Positions 11,861 to 24,611 of a stretch of DNA of 64,000 bases are shown piece by piece. Under the pieces are notes generated by a model, which saw only the letters and a list, made by a program, of their open reading frames with translations, did not search any database and was not told where the DNA came from. The DNA is from Lepeophtheirus salmonis (taxonomy: Eukaryota > Arthropoda > Copepoda > Siphonostomatoida > Caligidae). Every line of letters starts with the position of its first letter. Position 1 is the stretch's first letter. The position numbers and the translations under genes were made by a program. The stretch covers positions 9,035,940-9,099,939 of the forward strand of contig NC_052131.2 in assembly GCF_016086655.4 (NCBI RefSeq). The letters run 5' to 3'.

Positions 11861-12759
11861 ATAAATTAATCACTCAGGTTAAATAATTTTTAATTTTATG
11901 AAATGATAAAAAGATAATTAAGACCATTTAGTAAAAATCAATAACTAAATATTTTCTTTAATCTTTATTTATTTTTTATCAAATGAAGATATGTATACAT
12001 TTTTTGATTATCTTTCTTGGATACAATATATGATATACGATGTTCAAATGAATATAACACCACTTCTACAAAATAATAATTACTCATTTATAGTCTGATG
12101 TTAGGTGTTTTTGTTCATTGTTAATAAGGATCAAACACTCTTTAATTTTGATATCCGGTCAGGTTCATTCATAAATCTGTAGGACACATCTGAATCGAAA
12201 GCAAAAACTATCCCATGTAACACTTTGCTAGTGACGTCATCAACAATCTATCTGAACCAACTATTCAATTCTAAATAAGTACAGTAACAACTTGTATTTG
12301 AAAAAAATAAAAATAAACATGTTTGTTATGCAAACAGCACTCTGTGTCGGACTTTTTCCAAACTTCGGTCTGAATTTTTAATTTTGTTTTATTAACAATT
12401 GCTGATTATCTATCATAACATTTTACATAAGTACGAACATTTTTTAAAGATTGAGGCTACAATTGTAAAAGTAATGGAGAAATATAGCTAATTGAACAAT
12501 TTTAAGCTTTATCTTTCCTTATTATGAAACTTGAAATAAGTCTCAAGTTCTTTTCAATCCAGTCATGTCACGTCCTTGTTATCTGTCCCTGAAAAACTAT
12601 TCCAAATTTTTAAGCGCCCTCTCCAAGGAATCATTTTTACTAATATTAAACTAAAGTATCTCAATTTAATTTATTAATTAGTTAAGGTATACTTTAACTA
12701 TCTTTAAAACAGGCGAATGTTTTGATATGATTCTTAATTAAGGCCTAATTAAAATCTAA

Positions 12760-12900
12760 ACAATGTTTAAGGAATTATGTAGCTAAATGGACAACGCAAT
12801 CGTGAGAAATTATTGTAGTGAACTCAATGTATGTATGTTCGATACAAGATTGCATCAAGAGAAAGAAATATACATTATGTATGTTGAGATCAAAGACAAT
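12760..12900. repeat. Dispersed repeat, copy A (partner near 32.2 kb)
   Basis: The block contains ACAACGCA, then GAGAAATTATT, then TGAACTCAATG, then GAAATATACATTATGTATG in the same order and spacing as 32170-32285, on the same strand. The minus-strand reading gives IEF..IIS..CVV, also present in the ORF at 31904-32221. It is therefore an older copy of the same repeat, lying just upstream of a mariner relic. Confidence 0.5.
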
Positions 12901-12959
12901 TGCTAGGTTAGATTGAGTAATTGCAATTTGGCTTTGTTGGTCCTCATTTAGTACAGAAG

Positions 12960-13870
12960 ACTGTAGTCCTGTCCAGTTCAGTCTCGGAAGAGGCTTAGAT
13001 TTCCAAAGACGTCTACAGATGCAGCAAAGAGGAGGGGTATATAAAAGAAAAGCCCCATGAATCGGAGTGAAACACTTGTCTCCTAGGACTCCAATTAACG
13101 CTCTCGGTAAAACGCGCCAAGAAAGCCGTGCAATATCATAGCGCTTCTACAAAAGATATATCCTTAAATCCATAGTGAAGGCCCCCGAGGCTACCCACAA
13201 GAGAAAATACCAGAACAATTTCAAGTCCCATAGTAACCATATCCTCTTTTATTCGGATTAGAAACAATTGACTATTGACAAATCTTACAAGATCCAGAAC
13301 GACAGATGGTTGGCCACAAAGAGAGCTACTGTCGCCAACGTCTTTAAAACCAAGTTTCGGGCAAGCATTACCACCCTTGGGAGGAAAGGCAATGTCATAC
13401 CCCCCCATCCTCTTTGAGTCAAAGGAAGGGGGGTACCAACAGGTACTTTGAACTCCTGTCGGTCCAAGTGATACTTCAGATAAAAACTGAAGCCAATGGT
13501 TTCGAGCTCCTGTTTCAACAAGACTCGACCCTCTCATAAGGCCCACACGACCTAAAGATTTTTTAAGAAAGAAAGTGTCATTCTTCCACGACCACTCCCT
13601 TTAAATGAAGCTCTTGGATTACTTCTTTTAGGGGGAGTTAAAGAGAAAGGTCTCTGCTAATTAATACTACAGTATCGTCTCCTTGAAGGCCTCCATTATC
13701 AAGTACTGGAACAAAATTTCCCTTGTGGACGTGGTCAAAGCCTGGAAATCTTCTAGACCTCGTATTATTATTACAACTTGTAAATAAAATTTCAAACCTC
13801 TACTTGCTGCATTTATTGATCAGGATGGATTTAAAGGTAGTCCGGATTTACCTAAACGATCCTGTACTTA
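12960..13870 (+). pseudogene. Mariner-family transposase relic
   Basis: In-frame islands on the plus strand show a Tc1/mariner transposase: NDRWLATKRATVANVFKTKF at 13297-13356 (the block after the first catalytic region) and a degraded QQDS..-type second motif near 13510-13545. LLDYFF, a stop, then GELKRKVS at about 13605-13660 corresponds to the LNPLDYFVWGELKRKVS region, and the C-terminal part reaches about 13760. The third aspartate is not recognisable. Multiple stops and frame changes show long decay. The long minus-strand frame across 13136-13546 is a shadow of this relic. Terminal repeats were not identified. Confidence 0.7.
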
Positions 13871-13879
13871 ATATACCCA

Positions 13880-15230
13880 TCTCCATTTGACCAATTATTA
13901 ATATTAAAAAAATCAGGAAATAGAAATATTTTACTTTTTGTATTTTATCTTCATAAAAAACAACCTTAATACTCCCAATTCTCTCTGTAACTACAGTAAT
14001 AGTATTTCTTCATTTGTTTCGAGATACATTTCATGTTTAAGTTCAATATTTATAATTTTTCTTTTTTTGATACAACGGAAGCTGAAAAAAATACAGAAGC
14101 AAAAATCATTGCCTGTGTTTTCAAACTGGTTCCATATATAAATGTAATGAGAGAGAAAGTATCCCATTCTATAAAGATGTATATAATAAAACCAATTCAA
14201 TTAACTGAAAGCATCTACGAATTGATAGATTTGAATTTCCTTTTTCATTTCTTTTTCTCTTGGATGGGATCCAAAATTCTTTGTATTATTATATAGGGAT
14301 AAAAAATAAATAAAATAACTTCATAGATATAATACGTATGAAAAGCAGACCCTGTCCTAACTGATATAATATCCCTATTAAAAAGGATATCAAACTTTAG
14401 TGACAAAGTCATCAAAAAAAAAAAATCGACTTTACAATAATTTTCTTTTTTGTACATCAGTATATATTTTTTTGCTCTAAAAATTAATAGCCTGAAACAA
14501 ATATACCTTTTGATTAAAAAAAAGAAAAATATTTTTTTATAGTGAAAAAAGTTTCTATATACCTATATATATTTTTTTTTTCAAGAATGAAAAAATATTT
14601 TCTTATAAAAAACAAAGCAAATATTTCTATGAATGAAGTGACGTATATGTAGGGTAAGTAATCCCTATGTAATATATTATTTAAAGCCAATTTAGATTCT
14701 TAATCTCCATACTAATAAAAATATATTAAACTGCCTCAGACACTATTTTATATTTAAAATTATATATCTATTAAGCCCCTAATTAAAGAAGTATGTATAA
14801 CATAAACTTTTAAAAATAAAATGAATTGATGGGCTAATTTCTATTAAGTGAAATATTCAGGTTTCATATATTTATGGAATAGAATGAATAGGTTTTTTAA
14901 GCATCATGATTTCTTGTTCTACCTGAAATTAGAGACAGTCACAACGGATAGTTGAAATTATAATATTGCAAATTTTTAAAAATAAAAAAAATAATTTCCC
15001 TAAACAAATAGTACATATATTATAGGAGTTGAATTATTGACTTAATCGATCACAGTTGCTTGAATAAGTTTCTACATAGGATTAAACAATCACTGTACTT
15101 TGTACGGTATTTTCCTTTTTATATATGTTAATAGTAATTTTCTGTTTTTTGGAATTAATTGATTTGATGACATAGAAGTTCCTCTCCCTTATACGTATTA
15201 CATTAATCCTATAATTATACTGTAATTGTT
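13880..15230. other. AT-rich interval without supported genes
   Basis: Overlapping sense and antisense frames near 13940-14460 are all lysine/isoleucine/phenylalanine-rich and look like chance in AT-rich DNA. Nothing else could be supported. Confidence 0.4.
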
Positions 15231-15232
15231 CA

Positions 15233-15560
15233 TGGTAGATAGACGAAAAAGTTCTAGTGTGTTGCTTAATGAGATGTGATCTCCTTTGGCTTCATCCCTC
15301 AATCCACAGATCCATTTCGAGTCTATATCTCCCCTCGGAAAAACTAACAGCCTCTTCCACAGAATGAGACCTCCCATTCACTTTCATGATCTTTTAAAGT
15401 TCTAATTGTCCAAATATCTCAAAAAATTCGAATATATAATTCGATTGGAGAAGTTATTTCACTATTATTCAAAGATTGCAATAATTGAATTTCCACTATC
15501 TGCTGTTGCTGTTCCTCTTGTTGAGATAGAAAACTAAAGTATGACGTGCGGGCAAACTTA
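15233..15560. repeat. Unclassified dispersed repeat, copy A
   Basis: About 330 bp align collinearly, same strand, with 53663-53971. Shared landmarks in order are GAAAAAGTT.TAGTGT, a CTCAATCCACAGATCC/CTACGGATCAATTG region, TTTCATGATCTT, AAGT.CTAATTGTC, AATTGAATTTC, GATAGAAA and AAAGTATGACGTG.GG.AAACT. There is no long frame, no terminal inverted repeat and no poly-A tail, so its class (non-autonomous DNA element, SINE-like, or an internal piece of a larger element) is open. Confidence 0.6.
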
Positions 15561-15689
15561 TAGCAGGTGAAAACTAGAAACTTACACACTTAGGAAGAAA
15601 AAAGAAAATACCCTACCATTCATTAATGATACATTTAACAAAAACCTTTATTTATCTTTATCTGATACATAGCCAATATCAAATTGATT

Positions 15690-16290
15690 TATTCTATTTT
15701 GCCACCATTTGCCACACAGATGGCGACAAACATCTTGCAAAAAGAGTGCAAATATTGCAATTGAATTTTGGGTCTTTGGTAGTCCACTCTTCGTTGACAG
15801 AGGCATACATGGCATTAACGATTGGCTGCATGATACTACAGCTCCTCGTCTGGATATGCAACCACAAAGAATAGTCGAGGGGATTGACACCTGCACAGTA
15901 TGGTGCCACATTCTCTAATCTAAGAAAAGGATGTTGTTAGCTAAGAAAGTCTGTGACCGGGGACTCCATCTTGCTTGAAAGGTGATGTCGCCGTCGGGAA
16001 ATTTGCCTGGAAATAAGGATGGTGAGTTGGTTTTAAAAACGTCGATGTAAATCACTGCCGTGAGCCTGTATCCCTCCGGGAACTAGATCAGGGTTACCAC
16101 AAGGGTATTCATATTAGTTATGGTTTTTTTTTCGAAGCCCTCATCCTTTCTATCATCTCGTTGTAGCCTATCCTCTTTTAACCTTGTAAATGATAATACG
16201 AACCATTCCCGTCCGCCTTGCCATAACTGTTGCCAATGAGGAAGAGTTGATGCTCTAACTATTTAATATTGCTGCACTGATATTTCTCTT
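15690..16290 (-). pseudogene. Mariner-family transposase relic
   Basis: On the minus strand KQDGVPGH (about 15960-15985) corresponds to the second catalytic motif. The frame 15909-15694 reads GVNPLDYSLWLHIQTRSC, the region of the third catalytic aspartate, followed by a normal mariner C-terminus (NAMYASVNEEW...). The aspartate expected before NPLDY is replaced (GVNPLDY). A first-half remnant with WQQLW and REWFVLS lies at 16200-16290. Frame changes separate the blocks, and terminal repeats were not found. Confidence 0.72.
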
Positions 16291-16309
16291 TCGATTTAAA
16301 AATTCGAAA

Positions 16310-17500
16310 AGCAACAGGTTCTTGGGATACATGCTACCTATTCAATTACAAATAGTTATAATTACCTGAAACACAACACCTAACTTCTAAAATTAATATA
16401 ATACAAATCTTGAAGTTTCAAACTTCCATTAAAACTACATATTGGGAGTTATTTTGAAAGTTTTACTGTATTTTAAATAGGTTCTATCAAACATGCAAGG
16501 ATATTCTGCCGGAAAAAAAGATAAATAATTTTGTTTATGATTGATTGTATATTTGAAAATATGGATTCTAGAGATGATAATAGGAGGCCCCTACATTTAT
16601 CAATTGTTTGCTGCTCCCCTATTGAGTAATACTGTATTTATTATGGGATCCTCAACCAAAAAAAGTGCTCTTGTAGGAATACTAAGATGTTATGATTAAA
16701 GGTATAAAAATTTGTCTGTCGATATGTTTAACGAAGGTTTTTGAATTTTTTTTATAATGCAGATAAGTAAACTGGGTAAAAAAAAGAAGCAAGAATAAAA
16801 AGTGTTTAATTGAATGATTTAAAAAAATTATGTATCGTAAATTTTGTATATTTTTTTAATATTCCATACATTTTGCACTTGTAAATATAAATTAAAATGC
16901 TAAAAATACTTGTATGCATTTAAAATATCGATAAAAAACGTATCTTAACAACAAATTCTGGGAATCAAATTAGTAGCCTTTTATTTTTGATTTTCATTGC
17001 TGTACTATATAAAATAACAGTTGGAATATTATAAATTTGTAACAACCGTTGTAAGTTGTAGTACTCACATAGAAAAACAGAACAAAAAAACAAGAAATCA
17101 TATAAATAAACCAAGGAACGACTTTTAACCAAAATAGTTAAATATATTAACTTTACTTCGATTAAAAATTGTTATATATAGAAAGTAATACTAAACAAGG
17201 CATTATTAAGATGCATTAATAATTTAATATAATCTTATTTCATGTTTTAAGACGACACAAAAAATTATTGGTGATAAAATGTAAATTTAGAGAAACAAGA
17301 AACATTTTTTAAATTTTTTTCTGTATAATATCCCTGTTCACCAACGAAATGTTAAAAAGAAACTGAAATTTTATTTGGGAACTCTGAGAAAATAAATGAT
17401 GTTTGGGAAACTTTAATATTAAGACTTTTATTAGATTGCTTACGAACAGTTATGTGAAAAAGGAAATTAACACCAATCCCACTCCGTGTCTTACAAAAGT
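16310..17500. other. AT-rich interval without supported genes
   Basis: Mostly low-complexity sequence. A minus-strand 80-codon frame at 17352-17594 runs into the MITE at 17507 and has no recognisable motif. Confidence 0.4.
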
Positions 17501-17506
17501 AAAGTA

Positions 17507-17626
17507 TCTGAGGGTGGTCTGAAATTTTTCTGAGTGAGTTATTTTCAACAAATATAAATAGATTTAACATATTTTCGAGTGCTGCCATATTCACGTTGAG
17601 GTCAGAAACTGCTTAGACCACCCTCG
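17507..17626. mobile_element. 120-bp mariner-type MITE
   Basis: The left end reads TCTGAGGGTGGTCTGAAATT and the right end on the minus strand reads CGAGGGTGGTCTAAGCAGTT. Both are flanked by TA (17505-17506 and 17627-17628). GAGGGTGGTCT tips are of mariner type. The interior is too short to code. The terminal sequence differs from that of the MITE at 8094, so a second transposase family is implied. Confidence 0.7.
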
Positions 17627-17629
17627 TAT

Positions 17630-19330
17630 GTATATGTATATACCAATGTTCTTCCTTCAACAAGTGGCATAAAATCATGCGCTATCAGTCCCCTCTAGCA
17701 GTGTTTTTTTATTGATAGAATGTAACATCTTGTTAAATTTGTCATGAAGTAGGATGTTAGTTAATATTTCTGACATCCTGGGAAGCACACATATACGAGT
17801 GTATGCACCTATATATGTAAAAAGTACGTTAAAAAATTGCATAAGTTTTGTGATTTAATTAATTATTCTATTCTTTTTTTTTTAATATTAAAATGTTACA
17901 TATTAAAAATAGTGTTATAATAATCTCAGCAGATATGTCGTCTCCCGAAGTTGCCATATTATTGATAAAATTATCGCAAGTGTGGTTTTTGGCTTTTATG
18001 AATATTGCCTACGCTTTTGCGAATGAAAAAACAACAATTTGAAGAATAAAAAGAACATATGGTAACTTTGAGATCACTATCAGCTATAGTGTAATAATCA
18101 AGCTGATACAATGAACTTTTCAAAATAGGGAAGATTAATTAATGAAAGTGTTCATATTTTGCTCTTCAAGAAATGAAAATAAAGTACAAAATAAATGAAA
18201 GTAATTTGTCTCCGCTATATATTTAATATTAAATAGTTTATGAGAACTGTTCACAACTTTATATAATTCAAATTTTTCCAATCAATGTTCATAACACAGA
18301 GAAGAGGCAAAGATACATACCACTCGACAGTAGACAGCAAAATGCAATATAAATTTTGATATTCGTTAGATAGCACCGTGTTATACTAATCAAAATTATA
18401 AAAAATGAGACTAACCCTCTTGGACATTCACTCTCAAGACATTTTACCCCTAAAAAAAGAGAAGTATATTTCATACATTTGTATCATTTTTAATACAGAT
18501 TTTATTGATTTTATGAATAATTAAAAATAGGGGTAAATCGATTCAGAGGTAAAGTGTTTAAATGAATTAATGTTTACAATCTAAATATTTGCTTTAGTCA
18601 TTGAATATAATTATAAATATATACGTTGTGTAAATGAATGAATTAATTAATCAATTTTACTATCGTCAAGATTCATACTTATAAATATTTTTCACAATTA
18701 GTATTTTATAGTTGCTTTAATTTAAAAGAAAAGATAAGAGTGGTTGATAAATTTAAAATTGTGTCTTAATCTAAGTGACGCCTGGGAAAAAATAAAAGGA
18801 CAATTTAATGGACAAGAATTAGCATTTTTTTAATGTAACATAAAAGTTTCAACTAAAATTCAGTGAGCTAAAAATTAGTTTCTTGCAAAAAAAAAGCTAA
18901 TTACGTTTTCCTTCTATGTAAATGTCATTTTATTTTTTTGACGAAAAAAACAAGCAAACAGCATATATTTAACTTCTAGACGTTTTATTATAATACACTT
19001 TTTGACAAAACAGTTTTGTTTTTTGTAATAAAATTTTTTAAAACTTTGACAACATCATTGCTCTTATGTACATAGAATGCATGGGCACCTAAAAGCGTGG
19101 GTCTAGGACAAATGCCACATGAAACAGGATTGCAGAGGTTGTTTTAGTCAAGAAATAATGATATTTTTGGGTCAAAATTTGCTGTTTCCCTGCTTTATCA
19201 AAAATAACAAAAATTAGTTTTCAATTATTTTTTTTGATAAATTTAGTGTGTTTCATGAAATAGTTCAATTCATAAAGAAAACACTTAGACGATCAGCTTT
19301 CATTTAATAAGCAAACCGGCAAGATAATCG
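17630..19330. other. AT-rich interval without supported genes
   Basis: A 61-codon hydrophobic minus-strand frame at 18289-18474 is the only frame of note and has no recognisable relative. The rest is low complexity. Confidence 0.4.
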
Positions 19331-19331
19331 G

Positions 19332-19739
19332 ATGGAAGAAAAAAGGGAGTACATTGGTGTTCAAGCCCGCTCCGTCAAGACAACGTCCGACATCATGAAG
19401 CCCCTAAAGGTCAGTAAGGTCACTGTGTGTCGACTAGATCTCTTGTGGCTTTTGGGACAACTTTAAGGAGAACCCTGAGAGTGGTAGACTTATCAATTTG
19501 AGCCAAAGGAGGTTAAGTAGTTCTTTGATAATAACCCGCCTATGAATTTCGCCGAGTACGATAAGAAGAAGAAGGTGGACATGCTCACAGTTTTCAAAGT
19601 TATAGAAAAGACCATGGGAAAGTCACCCAAAAGATTAAAAAACCCCTCTTTTCACAAGAACTACAAAAACTCCCTCAAAATAAATATTGGTCTTGCCCAG
19701 ACAGCCTATAACTTAAGCTTTCAGTTAAGAAAAAAATAG
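19332..19739 (+). pseudogene. Tc1/mariner transposase N-terminal remnant
   Basis: The frame starts at ATG 19332 (MEEKREYIGVQARSVKTTSD, then IMKPLKVSKVTVCR), a helix-turn-helix of the Tc1/mariner DNA-binding type. After several stops it resumes at 19542 with NPPMNFAEYDKKKKVDML and TMGKSPKRLKNPSFHKNYKN, the second DNA-binding half, and ends at 19739. No catalytic DDE/D block follows. Downstream, GGTGTCAAGACTTTTTCC near 19779-19800 looks like a terminal repeat. This is a decayed element with the catalytic half deleted. Confidence 0.65.
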
Positions 19740-20099
19740 TATTTAATTTATCTCACTAATTTTTTGAAAAAATACTATTAAAAATGGTGTCAAGACTTTT
19801 TCCATTCGTGTACATTGTTTGTCAAATATTTTTATTAAACCGTATTATACTAGAAAAAAAATTTGATTGAAATTTGATAAAATAAGTTAAAATAATCATT
19901 AGCATATAAAAAATTCAATTATAAAGAATTTAATTAATATTAATTTCTTGATAAATAAAATGGTGCGATAAGTTACCACAAGGACAATATAGATACATAT
20001 ATACACAAAATATAATCAAAAAGCCAAGTAAATAAATTGTAATATTAGCGAATATGATATTTTTGAAGGCATAAAATACAAAAACCAACATTGCATTTT

Positions 20100-20440
20100 G
20101 AACAATGTGCCTGAATCCACGAATTGGACATTCTCCTGGACATCATCCATTTAATTGTAGCTTAGTTTTTGTGCTATCTGGTATTTAATATTCGTGGATG
20201 TTTGCATTAAAAGGCAATAATGATACCACGTGTTCCTGTTCTGTCTGTATGTCTTTCTTTCTCTTTGACTCGAGTACCTAGTGTCTTTTAATATATAACT
20301 CGGTGTGTACAAGCTTTTCCTTTAGCAATCAATATATCCTTTATTTAATCCAATCGATACTAATGTAGCTCTCATTGGATATGCTTTCTTGTGTTGCTCT
20401 CATTTGGATTTAGTAAACCTTGGGGATTAATAAACATTCT
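20100..20440. repeat. Possible solo LTR-like sequence
   Basis: A relatively GC-balanced block carries a TATA-like AATATATAACTCGG near 20290, two imperfect copies of a short motif (TAGCTCTCATTGGATATG and TTGCTCTCATTTGGATTT near 20366-20415) and AATAAAC near 20430. This resembles LTR architecture, but TG/CA ends and a target duplication were not defined, and the neighbouring protein fragment at 20.5 kb is not clearly linked. Confidence 0.22.
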
Positions 20441-20521
20441 TTCAATCATCATTTTAGCTGTTTATGAAAAATTAAAAAATCCGTATAATTGTACTAGCTA
20501 AAGTGTGTTTTACTTCACAAT

Positions 20522-20765
20522 AGCAACAGATATGGATGTATCACTATTGGTCACTCAGTTTCCGTATGAGTATGGAAGCATCAAAATAGTACTTGAACGA
20601 TTGAAATACCGCGATCACAAGTCCTTAATTTTAGTGGATTTAAAAAATGTTGAACTTTCTTTTGGGTCAACAAGGAGGTTAGAAAAAATAACTTTGTTTC
20701 CTTTGCTAATCTGATAGTGGAGCTGACAAATATCTTTGAGTTAGAATGGAATAAAATAAGACTTT
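20522..20765 (+). pseudogene. Fragment of repeat-borne arthropod protein family
   Basis: Three frames, read in order on the plus strand, give NRYGCITIGHSVSV (about 20525-20566), EYGSIKIVLERLKYRDHKS followed by LILVDLKNVELSFG (about 20567-20670), and GQQGG..K..LCFLC.SDSGADKYL (about 20667-20735). This order matches a family of uncharacterised, multi-copy proteins I recall from arthropod and cnidarian genomes, whose hallmark is a DLK...LLGQQ.GYTK.PCFLC.WDSR block. The element that carries the family is unknown to me. Two frameshifts and stops show it is dead. The cysteine pair in CFLC suggests metal binding, which is an inference. Confidence 0.6.
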
Positions 20766-20769
20766 TTTA

Positions 20770-22040
20770 TAAGCCTATAGTTCAAAAAACTTTTGTGATA
20801 ATTAATACCCTATGACACATTGAAACCAGCAGTCAATATGCAAATAAAACCACTTAAAACCAACATAATGTTTTATTGGTGTCTTGCAAATTAAAGATTT
20901 TTTGTATGTGTTGTAGAATTTGTATATCCCCACCTTGTTCAAACACTTGATGTGATAAGCAAAAACTAATGACAGATTTGGCATCAACAGCTAAAATGCA
21001 GTTAGATTCACTTATTATCAACCCAAAAATAATGAACAACTGCTTTGTTCAATTAATTATCTCTTAAATTTGAATTTTGCTAATGTTTTCTTTTTCAACT
21101 ACCAACTGTAGATGAAATAGTAATTCCCTCTTTCTTATCAGTCCAGACTTAGATAGTAAATAAAATAAAATTAAACATTTAACAAACACATTGAATGATA
21201 AATGTGTGTCAATTGTCCATAGGACAATATTCAACTTGTAAAGAAGTATGAATACGTATTCTAAGAAAAACAATAATCTGCGAATGATTTAATTTGTGAC
21301 TAGAACTCTGATTATGAATCTCCTTGTATTGCTACGTATTTTTACCTAAATGTGGCCTTAAAGATCAACACTAGAGATATGTATTATTGACAATATATAA
21401 TAATACATAAATTTTAATTTCAAATTATGTATTTTTGTGTGTGGAAAATTTGTTGCTTTTAACTCACTAAAGCTTCTCACTATACAATCATACAGGAAAA
21501 ACTTATATATTGAATTCACTTTTTTAACTTTATAGCATGTGTAAGCATTTAATTAATTTTTTTTTTCCTATAAATGAACCTACTATTTATTGTACAATTG
21601 TATAGATGAATAAAATCCATATTATATCGATATAATTTTTTGTCATTAAATAAAAGAGAAAATAAATGCATGATAACAACTTTCATAAACTGGTAATTTC
21701 TTATCAGTTGTATAATAATTATAATTAAACATTTTAAGGAAAAAATTACTTTTAAAGTTCAACATATATAAAGCGAGGAAGGAAGAAAATAATTATTTAT
21801 CAGAATGTTTAAAGATTGTATTTTCTTTTCCAATTAGTATGGCTATATCTACAATATACATAATCAATTATTAGTTATCCTTGTTATTAGTTAGCTTAGT
21901 TTCATCATTGATGGGTTTTGTGATATAGTTAAAACCAATGATTTCACTAAACCATTGATTTTAGTTAATAAATAAATTCTAATAATAAATATCTATGATT
22001 TATTTAGCATAATCAACTGAAATCAGTAGTTCGTATAACT
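20770..22040. other. AT-rich interval without supported genes
   Basis: Several 60-70 codon minus-strand frames (20802-21273) are hydrophobic and unrecognised. No splice pattern connects them. Confidence 0.4.
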
Positions 22041-22049
22041 ATTATTCAA

Positions 22050-22745
22050 TACGTGATCCCTCAGATCTAATAATTGCTTCAATACGGTGCCAAAATCCTC
22101 TGCAGATCTTGACGACGACGTCAGACTCAAGCTTGGTACACTCCTTCTTGATGGAAACCTCTAGGCACACACTCTCTCATCTAGATACACCTAGTTAGAG
22201 TAGTCTAAGGGACTAATGTCTAGAGAGGAAGGCGACAACATATTGACGTACCAAAAGTCTGGAAACTTGTATCCCAGGAAGGTTTAGGTCTTAGTGGTAC
22301 GATGACACAAGCTCCGTCTTGAGTTGAAATCAAATTTTCCCGAACTTTTTTCTGGCCCTAGGTACCACTTTTTATCATAAGTTTGATATAAGAATCTGAA
22401 TAGGACACGAGCATGGGATGGTAGATTTTGCCTGTGCTAGCCACTGGACTTTTTGTTCTGAAGACATGTTTCACTGATGCTGAGACATTATTTGGATGTT
22501 CGGTTGTGAAGTAGAGGCTGTTCTGCTCATTCACAGGTGTATCAACGGTGATCTTTTATCATAATAATAAAGCAAAATCTTTGTTTGCCCTGAAAAAGTT
22601 AAAAATGTTCTTTGCTCTTTCTAACCGTGTCATATTGCTATTTTCAGATATAAGAAGTTTTGTTGTCTTCTTTTGTGATTTTGCAACAATAAAATGAAAA
22701 TTTGAAAATAAAATTAACCCTGTGAGTGTGTACCAACATAATTTC
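22050..22745 (-). pseudogene. Mariner-family transposase relic
   Basis: Read from the right on the minus strand: NMTRLERAKNIFNFFRANKD (22570-22650), a frameshifted first catalytic region with ITVDTPVNEQNS, a TQDGA second motif near 22305-22330, and a C-terminus ESDVVVKICRGFWHRIEAII near 22060-22120, a typical mariner ending. The third catalytic aspartate region is not recognisable. The same family is present at 48370-48760, in the same orientation, with matching landmarks (ACTTTTTTCTGGCCC.AGGTA and GGACTTTTTGTTCTG/GGATTTTTTGTTCTG). Confidence 0.75.
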
Positions 22746-22749
22746 ATTT

Positions 22750-24600
22750 TTGATAATGCGTGAAAATTAAGCTATAGTATTAGTAGCGGAGTGGACGTAA
22801 ATTTATTCTAGAGGCAAGATTCTAAAGTTTTCTAGCAAATACAAGCAGTAACCATTGTTTTTGGAGAAAAATGGTATATATGGATATATTTTGTAATCTT
22901 CTAAGTTTTTAATATCCGTTAACTGCTTCAAATTTTAATTTAAAAAAAAATATTTCATTCATTTTCATACTTTGAAATTGGCCGAATTCTTTGAACGTTA
23001 ATAACTATATGGATAATATTGCTATAAAGCTAAGATTAGAACCATTAAAAAAATAAAAGCAAGTGTCTTCAAGACAATTTTTGATAAAATTTATCATGAG
23101 AAAGAGCTCAGAGCTAGATTGAGTTTGAGCTGGGAAATTTCCTATTTGACTTCCCAATAATTACGTGATTTGACACACAAAATTATATCTAAATCGGATG
23201 AAAAAAACGAAAATAGATGTAAGTTTTAATCAAACTTATTAAGATATCCTTTTGTTATTGTGATAATCAATTTTAAATAATACAAGTGTAATTTGCTAAG
23301 AATAGTTTGTTGATATAAATACTCATATTTAATTATTATATGTTGCCCGTCAAAACAAAAGCAAGCTAGAATTATTTTTCTCAAAATTGAGTTTGGATTC
23401 TAATTGTATTCTTTATCAAATTATCCTCGATGTTTATTGAAAAAAATATTCTTTGGTAGTGCTTCAAGTTACACTTAAAGTAGTTAAAATTGATCGTCAG
23501 AAGTAAATTATGAAAAGTTGAAAGATTTTACTATACTGGGTCAATTTAAGTCTTCTCAATAAAATTAATGTTTTAAACTATAGTAAAAACTATTTGGGAT
23601 CTTTACAACAAATTTGAATACAAAATCTATGATTGCCTCTTGTATATCAATTAAATATATGTCATTATGTAACTATAAAGTAACGTAATTAATCGGGATT
23701 TCTCATTTTCTAGATTTTTATTCGAGATTTTTGTATAATGACGCCAAAAATATGAGAAATTACTTTATTTAGGAAATAAAGTTGAAAAAAAATCATTTAC
23801 ATTACTTAAGTTGCAGTCAAATGATTAAAAATATTTAAATAGGAAAAAAATTTCTAGACAAACAATTTTACTTAGATAATTTCTTATTTGTGAAGAATTT
23901 TCATAGATTTAATACAAAAAAAAAATGTGATAAAGGGTATTTTATGAATGAAAGAAAAATTTCATATTTATTACTAACAATACAATGTACCTATAAGAGA
24001 AGGAACTGTATTTGACGTTATATAACAACTAAAAAATATATACAACAATTCAAACCGTGTTCAAATAAACTTGAATAAGATGTGTTATTTTCTTTGCCTC
24101 ATCAAATAATTCAATCAAAGTCAGTTGCTGATAAAGCAATAAGCTTTAGGCTTTATAAGAAAGCTATAATACACACACACAAAAAAAGATGTCTGATTAT
24201 GAAAAGCTTAACAAGAAATATCATACTAGAAATTATGAGATTGTCTTTTCCAGGGGGTCTTATTTACGTAAGTAGTCGTGGTATTGAGTTTAAAATAATG
24301 GATGTGCCTTTAAAAATGATCTTATAGCTACCTCTGTTATTGGCATTATTATGAGACGTATATTAGTGTGGCTCTTTTTGTGTACTTAAAAAATCTATGC
24401 TTATATTTTCATTCCCTTACCCTCTCTATTGGTTCTAATACGAAAATTAATAGGTGAATAAGAAAGAAATCAGTTTTAAATGAGTGGTTAGTTTTAAACT
24501 AATTTTTTCCATAGTTACGGTATTTAATACAGTTGGACTCGTTAATTTTCATCACTTAATGCAAAAATTGCGCGTGACTGACTATTACAGTATCAAAACC
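22750..24600. other. AT-rich interval without supported genes
   Basis: An 81-codon plus frame at 24082-24327 has no recognisable motif. The remainder is low-complexity A/T with no terminus pairs. Confidence 0.4.
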
Positions 24601-24611
24601 AAAAACAGTAT

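Noticed and set aside
12228..12241. TGACGTCA CRE-like site, with others near 32414 and 58509
   Set aside because: Eight-base matches are expected by chance in 64 kb and no promoter or gene is attached.
13136..13546. 136-codon minus-strand ORF, the longest in the window
   Set aside because: It lies antisense to a plus-strand mariner relic whose motifs (NDRWLATKRATV...) are recognisable; the minus frame has no motif and is a shadow.
13938..14457. Four overlapping ORFs on both strands
   Set aside because: All are strongly biased to Ile, Lys, Phe and Asn, overlap each other in opposite directions and have no motif; typical chance frames in AT-rich DNA.
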